From Bacillota bacterium (lineage in GTDB: Bacteria > Bacillota > Bacilli > Desulfuribacillales > Desulfuribacillaceae), in assembly GCA_023388635.1 (NCBI GenBank), contig JAEWFW010000018.1:13055-77054 (forward strand): DNA of 64,000 bases, in the 5' to 3' direction. Both the position numbers and the translations under genes were made by a program. The notes beneath the pieces were generated by a model. It saw nothing but the letters and a program-made list of their open reading frames with translations. It made no database searches and was not told the DNA's origin. This document shows positions 9,637 to 17,627 of this stretch, one piece after another (position 1 is the stretch's first letter; every line of letters begins with the position of its first letter).

Positions 9637-11139
9637 ATGAGTCTTTTCAAGAAAGCGCCTTGCGAAGAGGCTATATGTGTGATTCGGAGTGTGGAAGAGA
9701 GATTGAATGGACAGAAAGTTCCGCTTCCCGATGTGAAATACCCCATTCATCAAAATCTCGTAAGAATTTTTGACAAGCTATTATCCAGTGAAGAGAGTAT
9801 GTCTGTCAATGCAAAGCAAATGATCGGGCTGACTTCCGCATTGAGTAATTTTGACGTTGAAATGACCCACTCTTCTAACAAATTGATCGATTTCGCCAAA
9901 GAGATGTCGAGCATCAGTGAGTCAAATTTAGCGATTGTCGAAGAGATCAGTGCAAGTATGAATGAAGTGAGCAGCACTGTAGGTCAAACCGCCGATATTA
10001 TGAACGATCTTCAAGAATCATCGGGCAGGCTTGTCCAGAAAAATGATGAGAGTATCATCTTAATTAATGAAATCGATGTGCTTAAAAATGATGTCTCTCA
10101 TGATGCGGAATTGATGAGTGATCAGATTCGAATTTTGGTAGAGATGGCGGCGAAGGTCAATGAAATCGTCGATGGTGTAGAGAATATTGCCAATCAGACG
10201 AATCTTCTGGCGTTAAATGCTGCGATTGAGGCGGCACGGGCGGGAGAAGCGGGTAAGGGCTTTGCCGTAGTAGCAGATGAAGTGAGGAAGCTGGCGGACA
10301 ATACTAAAACCAGCTTGGGTGATATGCGCTCGTTTGTCAATAATATTCAGCAGGCGGCTGTCAGCGGACGAACAAGTATGGAAAATACCATGGATTCGAC
10401 AAGTAAGATGCACTCCAAATTGGATATTATATCGACAACGATCGTCGACAATGTATCGATGCTTAAAAACGCGATTAGCAATGTAGATCAAATTACGGAA
10501 TCCCTTGACAATATCAAAGAATCGACGAATCAGATCAATCAAGCGATGTCCGTATCGGCTCAGGATGCAGAAAAACTCAATATGATGACACAGACGATTC
10601 AGGAAGAAGCGACGACAAGCTCCAGGAACGCCGGAGAGATATCACGGATTGATAATGAACTCAGCGGCATTGTACGCGATATGATTACTGCACTAAATGG
10701 TGGCAAACATGCCATATCCAATAAAGAATTACTTGAAAATATCATCAAAGCGAAGGAAGCTCACTCCAAATGGCTGCAAAACTTGAAGAGAATCGTAGCG
10801 GAGATGGTTGTATATCCGTTACAAACGAATTCTAAGAAATGCGGTTTCGGACATTTTTACCATTCGATTGATGTTTCCGGCACCGTTTTAGAAACTGTGT
10901 GGCAGAACGTCGATCATATTCATGATGAATTTCACACAAATGGCAGCAGAGTCATAGAGGCAGTCAAAAAGAACAATCGAGAGTTGGCAAACAAACTGTT
11001 ACTGGAAACAGAAAAACTTTCCCAAAGTATTTTTGCGAATTTGGATAGCATCATCAATACCATAGAAACAAGTGCGACTAAGGGAATTGAGATATTGAGA
11101 ACGGCAAGGATTTCAAATGAGGAAAAGATCTATAATTAA
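9637..11139 (+). CDS. Soluble methyl-accepting chemotaxis protein with C-terminal CZB domain
   Basis: This 500-residue chemoreceptor has no membrane segment, so it should act in the cytoplasm. Residues about 50-345 form the long coiled-coil signalling domain, with the kinase-contact hairpin tip around QTNLLALNAAIEAARAGEAG. The C-terminal region from about 365 matches the chemoreceptor zinc-binding (CZB) domain: HSKWLQNL, then KCGFGHFYHS, then HIHDEFH, supplying the His/Cys/His/His zinc ligands. Known CZB proteins sense zinc or oxidant-dependent zinc release; that role here is inferred from the family. AGAGGAG precedes the ATG, and a terminator follows the gene. Confidence 0.92.
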   Translation: MSLFKKAPCEEAICVIRSVEERLNGQKVPLPDVKYPIHQNLVRIFDKLLSSEESMSVNAKQMIGLTSALSNFDVEMTHSSNKLIDFAKEMSSISESNLAIVEEISASMNEVSSTVGQTADIMNDLQESSGRLVQKNDESIILINEIDVLKNDVSHDAELMSDQIRILVEMAAKVNEIVDGVENIANQTNLLALNAAIEAARAGEAGKGFAVVADEVRKLADNTKTSLGDMRSFVNNIQQAAVSGRTSMENTMDSTSKMHSKLDIISTTIVDNVSMLKNAISNVDQITESLDNIKESTNQINQAMSVSAQDAEKLNMMTQTIQEEATTSSRNAGEISRIDNELSGIVRDMITALNGGKHAISNKELLENIIKAKEAHSKWLQNLKRIVAEMVVYPLQTNSKKCGFGHFYHSIDVSGTVLETVWQNVDHIHDEFHTNGSRVIEAVKKNNRELANKLLLETEKLSQSIFANLDSIINTIETSATKGIEILRTARISNEEKIYN

Positions 11140-11214
11140 TAGAGAGCGAACTAACGAGATCATAAAGCAGGCAGTATTTTATCCGACAACCGATTTATCC
11201 AATATGAATTTTTA

Positions 11215-11262
11215 AGGCTAAGTTTTCCGGTCCCGTGTAATGACCTGGGAACTTAGCTTTTT
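11215..11262 (+). terminator. Terminator after the CZB chemoreceptor
   Basis: GCTAAGTTTTCCGGTC pairs with GACCTGGGAACTTAGC, using several G-U pairs, and a TTTTTATA tract follows. Confidence 0.8.
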
Positions 11263-11307
11263 ATATTATCAGAATTTGCGGGAAAGAATAGTTTGTCTCC
11301 TCTGGTT

Positions 11308-11339
11308 TGTCTACGGAGCGTAGATTGTTTCCGTAGACA
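11308..11339. promoter_or_regulatory. 10-bp perfect inverted repeat upstream of the GIY-YIG/AAA-vWA operon
   Basis: TGTCTACGGA and TCCGTAGACA form perfect 10-base arms around a 12-base loop, about 33 bases before the first start codon. No T-tract follows, so it is not a terminator. An operator or a 5'-UTR hairpin for the operon is the likeliest reading. Confidence 0.5.
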
Positions 11340-11371
11340 TATCCCAGTAAAATAAACATGAGGTGAGTATA

Positions 11372-11716
11372 ATGAATATGCAACGAAAAAAACAACTAAT
11401 AGAAGCATATAAAAACCGTCATCCTGAAATGGGTGTCATTTCCTTCCGCTGTAAAGCGACCGGTGAATCCTTTTTGGGGATTTCCAAAGATACGAAGACG
11501 GGCTTTAATGGAATCCGCGTCAGACTTGCGGCGAATTATCATCCGAATAAGCGGTTGCAAGAGTTATGGAATGCCTATGGTGCCGATGGATTTGAGTGTT
11601 CTGTGGTAAAAACTCTGAAATATGAAGATCCCCATGAAGACCATACAAATAAATTAGAAGCTTTGCGGGAACAATGTTTGGCAGATGATCCGCAGGCAAG
11701 GAGGATTTGGAAATGA
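11372..11716 (+). CDS. GIY-YIG nuclease-like small protein
   Basis: This 114-residue protein resembles a compact GIY-YIG-like family seen in Bacillota. GVISFRCKATGESFLGIS corresponds to the GIY...YIG core with both tripeptides altered (GVI, FLG), followed by RVRLAANYHPNKRLQELWNAYG and FECSVVKTL. Whether it still cleaves DNA is uncertain. The ATG has GAGGTG six bases upstream; a GTG three codons earlier overlaps that site. It is the first gene of a tight operon, and its stop overlaps the next start (ATGA). Confidence 0.68.
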   Translation: MNMQRKKQLIEAYKNRHPEMGVISFRCKATGESFLGISKDTKTGFNGIRVRLAANYHPNKRLQELWNAYGADGFECSVVKTLKYEDPHEDHTNKLEALREQCLADDPQARRIWK

Positions 11717-12177
11717 ATGAAAAGATCGTAATGACCGCAGATCAATACGACCGCATTGACGGGCGAAACGCGTATAGCTCTGATATTAAACGGCTGACTT
11801 TGGGTGCCCCGACGATAGAGGTAAATGAGAAGATGCAAATTGCTTTACAACTTTGGCGAGAAAAAACAGATGGCACGTTGGAAATCGACACGGAGTTGCC
11901 GATTCACCAGGTATTCGATGCCATGATCTTTCTCAGCCGAACTCTATTGTATTTCAGAGAAGCGTATCGTATGCCGTTACTGTACGACCCGGATAAACCG
12001 GATGTGGAACGAGTCGGTATCCAGGGCGGGGTGATGCCGATTGCTGTTTGTGCGGAAAACCCAAATATCAATGAAGATATACAAAAATTCTCCCAAGCGT
12101 TAAATGACTTAGGCGAATTGACCGGTGAGCGACTGCGTACACTAACCAGAATTCTTGAAGAATTGGAGTGTTATTAA
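11713..12177 (+). CDS. Uncharacterised 154-residue protein in AAA-vWA operon
   Basis: I do not recognise the family with certainty. The protein is soluble and mostly helical, with conserved-looking blocks DRIDGRNAYSSDIKRLTLG, LPIHQVFDAMIFLSRTLLYFREAYRMPLLYD and ALNDLGELTGERLRTLTRILEELE. It has no signal peptide and no membrane segment. Its ATG has an ideal AAGGAGG site and overlaps the upstream stop by four bases; its stop overlaps the next ATG by one base. Such coupling suggests a partner or adaptor of the AAA+/vWA protein. Confidence 0.75.
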   Translation: MNEKIVMTADQYDRIDGRNAYSSDIKRLTLGAPTIEVNEKMQIALQLWREKTDGTLEIDTELPIHQVFDAMIFLSRTLLYFREAYRMPLLYDPDKPDVERVGIQGGVMPIAVCAENPNINEDIQKFSQALNDLGELTGERLRTLTRILEELECY

Positions 12178-14240
12178 TGGAGACGAATTGGCTTCTGTCA
12201 CCTGCAAGGCAGTTGACGGAAGAAGAAAAATCCCTCGTCTGGCAGAAGCCGGCGATGCATATCGAGAGTGACGCTGAACGGCGTATCTGCTCAGAAGTGA
12301 AGCGAAATTGGACACGCGGTGAAATGAAAATCACTAATATTTTGTTGGAGGGAGACGCAGGCTCAGGTAAAACCCAGCTCGCCAAGGCACTGTCAGCCAA
12401 TTTTGGTCTGCCTTATACCAAAGTAACTTGCTTTGCCGATATGGACAAATCCGATGTACTCGGTTCGATTTTGCCGGTATTACCCGAGGGTGAGGCTGAT
12501 ACAGATGGTAGAGAGAACAGGAAAGGGAAAGACGTGGAGTATAAATACTACCCATCGGAAATTGTCCGTGCCTACGAAAACGGATGGTTACTGGAAATTC
12601 AAGAGCCAACCGTTATTCGCGACGCGGCGGTGCTGATGGCGTTAAACTCTGCATTGGAACCGGATGGAAGTATCAATCTACCCACTCGGATCGTCCGCCG
12701 TCACCCGGATTTTATGACCGTCATCACTACGAACCGTGGTTATAACGGCTGCCGTCCTTTAAATGAGGCATTGCGTGATCGGGTACAACATACGGAGAAA
12801 ATGGATTTACCTGTTATTGAAGTCATGATGGAACGGGCGGCAGCTAAGACCGGCTGTAAAGATGAGAAGCTGTTGCGAATATTAGCACAGGTCATTATTA
12901 CACTTGATCAAACAGCTAAGGCAAACGCAATTAAGGGTGTGGCAGGTATGCGTTCCTATTTCTTTTGGGCGGACGCCGTTCTGCAAGGTGCAGAACCGAT
13001 CAACGCTCTTTATCATAAGGTCATTTATAAAATTACTACCGATCCCGATGAAATCGTTATTTTGGAGCAAGCTTTGTCCGAGGGTGGGATGTTGCAGTCA
13101 TTGGAGGAAATTTTTGATCGTCCGATCGTTACGAACGGAGACGTGATGGAAGTCCACACAGAGGGAGTTATAGACGGAGAATTTAGTGGTTCTGATTCCG
13201 GTAGAGAACGAAAGCCAGCGGTTGCCCTGCGGAAATCTGCCGATAGCGAGGGGGATGCAACCGGTGCGACGGAAACGGTCACTGACACGCAAAGTTCAGA
13301 CAATGGCGACGACGGAGTGCCGGTGTATCATGAGTTACAGGACGAATCGAAAGAATTAGAGGAACAGCAGCGCGCTTTTCGCAAGCATTTGAATCAACAA
13401 GCACGGGAGTTGATCAAAGGCTCGATCCACGAAAAGGTCAATCTGATTGTCCACCGTCCCGAGGCGACACCGGCACATCATCATGAATATCATCGAATTG
13501 CTTCCGTACTTATGCCGGTTATTCGAGAATTGGTGCGGAAAACCAAGCCGCTGTTAGAGCATGAGGTATCTACTGAGTTTGCTCAAAACCGCCTATACGG
13601 AACGAAGTTCCATGCAGACAAGTTGTGTTCTCCCGATTTTCGCTACTTTTCTAAAAAGCGTCCACCGGAGGAAAATCCTTCGCTCGCCGTAGCCCTCCGG
13701 ATTGATCAATCGGCATCGATGAACGCATTTGGGAGGTTAGATGCGGCGAAACAGGCTGCTGTTGCTGTCTATGAATTTTGTGAAAGTTGTGGTATACCAT
13801 TGCTGATTTACGGTGATACGGCTGATCGTTCTCCATTGGAGAAGATGTCGCTATACTCCTACATTGATTGGGAAGAATGGAAACTGAACGATAAGTATTC
13901 CCTGATGGCAATTCAGAGTCACAGCAATAACCGCGATGGGATGGCGTTACGTATTCTGGCGGAAAAGTTAATCAAAGCTCCCCAGAACACAAAATTGTTC
14001 ATCAGTATCAGTGATGGACAACCCAAAGCTCTGCCGGACTATACAGGCGCTACGGCTATAGAAGATATGAAAAGCGTCATTCAAGAATACAGCCGCAAGG
14101 GTATTCTGTTCCTGGCTGCTGCTATTGGGCAAGATAAAGAAATGATCAGCGATATTTATGGACAGGAACGTTTTATGGACATCACCGATTTACGGCAGCT
14201 TCCGACCCGGCTCGTGCAAATTATTGCAAATTATTTGTAA
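12177..14240 (+). CDS. Fused MoxR-like AAA+ ATPase and von Willebrand A domain protein
   Basis: This 687-residue cytoplasmic protein joins two domains that are usually separate proteins. The AAA_5/MoxR-type ATPase (about 25-330) has Walker A GDAGSGKT, sensor ITTN and arginine finger LRDR; the Walker B region reads WLLEIQE rather than the usual DE, so hydrolysis may be altered. An acidic, low-complexity linker spans about 335-400. The C-terminal vWA domain (about 500-685) has a complete MIDAS: DQSAS, NRDG and SDG. MoxR-vWA pairs act as chaperone or metal-insertion machines, and some are linked to conflict systems. The ATG has GGAG eight bases upstream and overlaps the preceding stop. The substrate is unknown. 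Confidence 0.88.
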   Translation: METNWLLSPARQLTEEEKSLVWQKPAMHIESDAERRICSEVKRNWTRGEMKITNILLEGDAGSGKTQLAKALSANFGLPYTKVTCFADMDKSDVLGSILPVLPEGEADTDGRENRKGKDVEYKYYPSEIVRAYENGWLLEIQEPTVIRDAAVLMALNSALEPDGSINLPTRIVRRHPDFMTVITTNRGYNGCRPLNEALRDRVQHTEKMDLPVIEVMMERAAAKTGCKDEKLLRILAQVIITLDQTAKANAIKGVAGMRSYFFWADAVLQGAEPINALYHKVIYKITTDPDEIVILEQALSEGGMLQSLEEIFDRPIVTNGDVMEVHTEGVIDGEFSGSDSGRERKPAVALRKSADSEGDATGATETVTDTQSSDNGDDGVPVYHELQDESKELEEQQRAFRKHLNQQARELIKGSIHEKVNLIVHRPEATPAHHHEYHRIASVLMPVIRELVRKTKPLLEHEVSTEFAQNRLYGTKFHADKLCSPDFRYFSKKRPPEENPSLAVALRIDQSASMNAFGRLDAAKQAAVAVYEFCESCGIPLLIYGDTADRSPLEKMSLYSYIDWEEWKLNDKYSLMAIQSHSNNRDGMALRILAEKLIKAPQNTKLFISISDGQPKALPDYTGATAIEDMKSVIQEYSRKGILFLAAAIGQDKEMISDIYGQERFMDITDLRQLPTRLVQIIANYL

Positions 14241-14276
14241 CCATGAGAAACTAAAAAAAGAATGGAGGGATACGCG

Positions 14277-14870
14277 GTGGATTGTGCAAAAGTTGGACGG
14301 CTTATTTTACAACTACGCAAGGAAAAAGGGATGACCCAGCAGCAGGTGGCAGATAGATTGAATATCAGCAATAAGACTGTTTCCAAGTGGGAGTGTGGCT
14401 TGGGATGCCCTGATGTCACACTGTGGGATGAACTTTCCAGTGTATTAGGTGCAGATATTATTAAGCTACTACAGGGGGAGCTCCACCCCAATCGGCATGA
14501 TGTTGGTAAAATTGATCAAGCGCGGTTTTATGTATGTCCGATTTGCGGCAATATTCTCGTCAGTACGAGTAAGGCATCGATCTCCTGCTGTGGTCGTAAG
14601 CTGCCACCGTTGATCTCCACTCCTCACACGCCAGAACACGAGGTGCTTGTTGAAGAAATGGATTTGGACCACTATGTCACCTTAAACCACGAAATGCGAA
14701 AAGATCACTACATCGCCTTTGCCGCATATGTACTTGATGACAGGGTGCTGCTCATCCGTTTATATCCAGAGCAAAGTGCGGCGTTTCGTTTACCGATGAT
14801 GAAAGGTGGCGGGAATCTGTACCTGTATTGCACGCAACACGGGTTGCAGAAATATCCGTTTACTCTATGA
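14277..14870 (+). CDS. XRE-type HTH fused to desulforedoxin-superoxide reductase-like domains
   Basis: This 197-residue protein is a three-part fusion. Residues 5-62 are an XRE/Cro helix-turn-helix. Residues 85-107 resemble the desulforedoxin iron site: C87, C90, C104 and C105 in a CxxC...CC pattern. Residues 116-194 match the superoxide reductase fold, with the four His and one Cys of the active-site iron: H121, H138, H144, C185, H188. The spacings H138-H144 (6) and C185-H188 (3) are those of known enzymes. The usual Glu-Lys-His reads P-E-H, so the lysine is replaced. The GTG start follows TGGAGGG at 8 bases; an ATG five codons earlier lacks an SD. It lies 36 bases after the AAA-vWA gene. 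A redox-sensing regulator is inferred. Confidence 0.85.
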   Translation: MDCAKVGRLILQLRKEKGMTQQQVADRLNISNKTVSKWECGLGCPDVTLWDELSSVLGADIIKLLQGELHPNRHDVGKIDQARFYVCPICGNILVSTSKASISCCGRKLPPLISTPHTPEHEVLVEEMDLDHYVTLNHEMRKDHYIAFAAYVLDDRVLLIRLYPEQSAAFRLPMMKGGGNLYLYCTQHGLQKYPFTL

Positions 14871-14897
14871 ATAGCATTCTTCAAAAGAAGTAACCGG

Positions 14898-15530
14898 TTA
14901 CAAATCCATATAAACTTTTACGGCAACAACTGCCAGTTGTGTGCGGTTCTTTACCATGCATTTGGCAATTAGATCGGCGACAATATTCCGCACTCTGCCG
15001 GAAGATATGCCCAGTACAGAAGAAATTTCATCATTTGTCATGCCTTCGATGACTAGTTGTAATACTTCTTTCTCTCTAGCTGTGAAATTAAACGGCATTG
15101 GTCTCTGATGATCGGTTTTTACCGTCTCTTGACCAATGCTAAATGCGTGTTCATGTACATATCCTTCGCCGTAATACGCGTTCGACATCACGGTAGAAAG
15201 TGAATTAGCATCGATGTCTTTTAATACATAGCCGTCGGCTCCATTTTTGAAAGCCGCCGCCATATTCTTTTCGTCATCTTCGCCTGTCAGTACGAGAATT
15301 TTTATATTGCTGTTCAAGATCTTTATATCCCGTATTGCGTCAAGTCCAGAATAGACAGGCATATTGAGATCCATTAATATAATGTCAGGTTCTAACCGCA
15401 AACTCATCTCTACCGCTTCTTTTCCGTCTTTGGCACATCCGACAACTGTAAAACCAGGCTCTTTCTCAATGACTATCCGCAAACAGTCCCTTAGAATTTT
15501 CACATCGTCGACGATCAGAACTTTAATCAT
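14898..15530 (-). CDS. NarL/LuxR-type response regulator
   Basis: This 210-residue two-component regulator has an N-terminal receiver with D54 as phospho-acceptor (ILMDLNMP) and K-containing LKDID, and a C-terminal LuxR helix-turn-helix (FTAREKEVLQLVIEGMTNDEISSVLGIS). GGGAGG precedes the ATG. The gene overlaps the Hpt gene by four bases (ATGA), so phosphotransfer from that Hpt protein to D54 is likely. The final helix ends NRTQLAVVAVKVYMDL, typical of the family. Confidence 0.93.
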   Translation of the reverse strand: MIKVLIVDDVKILRDCLRIVIEKEPGFTVVGCAKDGKEAVEMSLRLEPDIILMDLNMPVYSGLDAIRDIKILNSNIKILVLTGEDDEKNMAAAFKNGADGYVLKDIDANSLSTVMSNAYYGEGYVHEHAFSIGQETVKTDHQRPMPFNFTAREKEVLQLVIEGMTNDEISSVLGISSGRVRNIVADLIAKCMVKNRTQLAVVAVKVYMDL

Positions 15531-15925
15531 CGTATCACCTCCCTTGTGATTGAAAATTTTTCCAGCATGATTTTTAGAAGTGTCACTTCTTTATGTACGG
15601 TAATGTCTTGTTCTTTTATCGCCGTTTCAAAGCGCGTGCAAATTTCCTGCAATTCAGGCAGCCGCAGGTTGCTGGATACGCCTTTCATCTGGTGGGCAAG
15701 CAAACTCATTTTATGGTAATCTGTGCTTTCATACGCTAAGTCAAGCTCTTGGATGAAAGCAGGAATTGTTAATATGAATGATTCTAACAGTTCACGAGCT
15801 TCTTCAAATGAAAAATTCATCTCACTTGCAAGCATAATGACTGATCTTTCAAAGATTTCGGTTATTTCTTTCTTATTTTCGGAAAAGTCCGCACAATTGT
15901 TCAGGTGGTGTGCAAATGGCTGCAT
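15527..15925 (-). CDS. Histidine phosphotransfer (Hpt) domain protein
   Basis: This 132-residue helical-bundle protein carries the Hpt signature LLAHQMKGVSSNLRLPEL with H78 as the phosphorylated residue. It has no kinase domain and no membrane segment, so it should relay phosphate between an unlinked hybrid kinase and the co-transcribed NarL-type regulator. AGGGAG lies nine bases before its ATG. No cognate hybrid kinase is present in the window. Confidence 0.85.
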   Translation of the reverse strand: MQPFAHHLNNCADFSENKKEITEIFERSVIMLASEMNFSFEEARELLESFILTIPAFIQELDLAYESTDYHKMSLLAHQMKGVSSNLRLPELQEICTRFETAIKEQDITVHKEVTLLKIMLEKFSITREVIR

Positions 15926-16386
15926 AATGATTTTCTCCCTTTAAGAATTTTTAATATCTACTATGTCACAATTTATTAACTGAAAAATGACATACGAAAA
16001 CCGACCATGCTCATTATGGTCGGTTGCACTAGTTGCTCCAAACTATCTTAAGTGCCCAAATGATAGATAGTTTATCAAAGCTGCCCAAATTGTATGTGAT
16101 CATTGGAATGCCAAATACTATGGTTAAAGTTCCTTTACATCTTATATTTTTATCCATAAAAAAGCAATGCCTTTATTGGAAAAATTTATGATTAAGATTT
16201 TAAAACATCTTACTTTGATTAAATTTATTAAAAACAAGCCATTTTTTGTTTTACCGTGACACTTGACACTATTAGAAGTTATTTTAAGAATCTACAATAG
16301 TATCAGATTATTGATATCGACTTTTACAGTAGGAAGAACTGACTGCATTATTTTTATCGATATATAAATTATAGGAAGGAATAGAA
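15926..16386. other. 461-base divergent intergenic region with hairpin and promoter-like element
   Basis: The region lies between the leftward Hpt operon and the rightward EAL-HDOD operon. It holds a perfect inverted repeat, AACCGACCAT/ATGGTCGGTT with a 7-base loop, at 15999-16025. On the minus strand it is followed by TTTTCG and could terminate leftward transcription. A TTGACA at 16263-16268 with AAGAAT 17 bases downstream is a weak promoter candidate for the EAL-HDOD gene. I find no convincing gene in the rest, which is very AT-rich. Confidence 0.5.
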
Positions 16387-17595
16387 ATGGATATCTATAT
16401 AGGGCGTCAACCAATATTTAACCGCCAGTTGCATGTTTATGGGTACGAGTTGCTATACCGTAAAAGCATGAATAACTTTTACGAGGGGACAGACGATAAC
16501 CAAGCGACTGCTGAATTGATTAATAATGCTTTTCTATCCATGGAATTGCACGATCTCACCGAAGGAACAAGGGCATTTATAAATTTTTCAGGAGCAATGC
16601 TGACTAATGAAATCCCTTTTTTATTACCTAAAGATGAAATAGTCGTGGAAATATTAGAACGGGTACAGGTGACTGACAAAATTATTGAAGCCTGTCGGCG
16701 TTTGAAAAAAGACGGCTATCTGCTCGCACTTGACGATTTTGTTTTTCACACTTCATATCTTCCACTGATTGAGCTGGCAGATATCATAAAAGTTGAATTT
16801 TCCGTCACGCCGCGTGCAACGCAACGTCAATTAATACAGACATATGGTAGCAGTAAAATTAAATTTTTAGCCGAAAAAGTTGAAACGCGTGAAGACTATC
16901 AAGCAGCTCTTGATATGGGTTATGACTACTTTCAGGGATATTTTTTCAGTAAACCTGTAATCATTCACAATAAAGAAGTGCAAGGCATCCATCAGAATTA
17001 CATACGCATCTTAGCGGAGCTAGACCAGGAAGAGCCAGATTATCACGAACTGACTAAAATCATTGAAGCAGACTTGGGACTTTCTTACAAGTTCTTGAAG
17101 CTGGCGAACTCTCCATACTGGGGTGCATTCCATACGATTTATTCGATCAGGCAGGCACTGGTGCGTGTCGGAACAGCTGAAATTAAAAAATGGGTCTATT
17201 TGATGATGTTAAAAGAATTTGAATCTGCAGAAAATAAAGAATTGACTAAAAATTGTTTGGTTCGAGCCAAACTTATGGAGTTGCTTGCGCATGAAATTGG
17301 GATGGGAGACAAGCATCTGGAATTTTTTATGACGGGATTATTCTCATCAATTGATGTGCTTTTGGACAGGAGTATGAAAAGTATCGTTGCGGACCTGCCG
17401 TTTGTCGTTGATGTCAGGGATGCGTTGCTCGGTTATGACAACCTTATCAGACGAACGCTTGTTGCCGTACTTGCTAATGAGATGGTGATTGATTCGGAAA
17501 CACTCGTTGGCAGGCTGATCGCAGATATAAGCGGGCAACGGATGACAACTTTGTACATTGAAGCACTGAAATGGGTCAAAGGCTTGGAATATTGA
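16387..17595 (+). CDS. EAL-HDOD signalling protein, EAL domain degenerate
   Basis: This 402-residue cytoplasmic protein has an N-terminal EAL-like domain (about 1-205) and a C-terminal HDOD domain (about 210-400), as in the YuxH family. The EAL motif reads YELLYR. DDF is kept, the usual KID reads KVE, and AEGVET reads AEKVET, so it probably binds c-di-GMP or partners rather than cleaving it; this is inference. The HDOD part contains ADLGLSYKFLKLANSPYW and a helical core. AGGAAGG precedes the ATG. A response regulator-GGDEF gene follows after 32 bases, so the two likely form a c-di-GMP signalling pair. Confidence 0.9.
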   Translation: MDIYIGRQPIFNRQLHVYGYELLYRKSMNNFYEGTDDNQATAELINNAFLSMELHDLTEGTRAFINFSGAMLTNEIPFLLPKDEIVVEILERVQVTDKIIEACRRLKKDGYLLALDDFVFHTSYLPLIELADIIKVEFSVTPRATQRQLIQTYGSSKIKFLAEKVETREDYQAALDMGYDYFQGYFFSKPVIIHNKEVQGIHQNYIRILAELDQEEPDYHELTKIIEADLGLSYKFLKLANSPYWGAFHTIYSIRQALVRVGTAEIKKWVYLMMLKEFESAENKELTKNCLVRAKLMELLAHEIGMGDKHLEFFMTGLFSSIDVLLDRSMKSIVADLPFVVDVRDALLGYDNLIRRTLVAVLANEMVIDSETLVGRLIADISGQRMTTLYIEALKWVKGLEY

Positions 17596-17627
17596 CACAA
17601 ATAGCGTGGAGGGAGGTTAGGTTTATT

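Noticed and set aside
11308..11339. Terminal inverted repeat of an insertion sequence
   Set aside because: The arms are only 32 bases apart in total and no transposase lies nearby; I find no intact IS element in the window.
15999..16025. Terminator of a missed plus-strand gene
   Set aside because: No T-tract follows on the plus strand and no coding frame precedes it; it is listed only as a hairpin.
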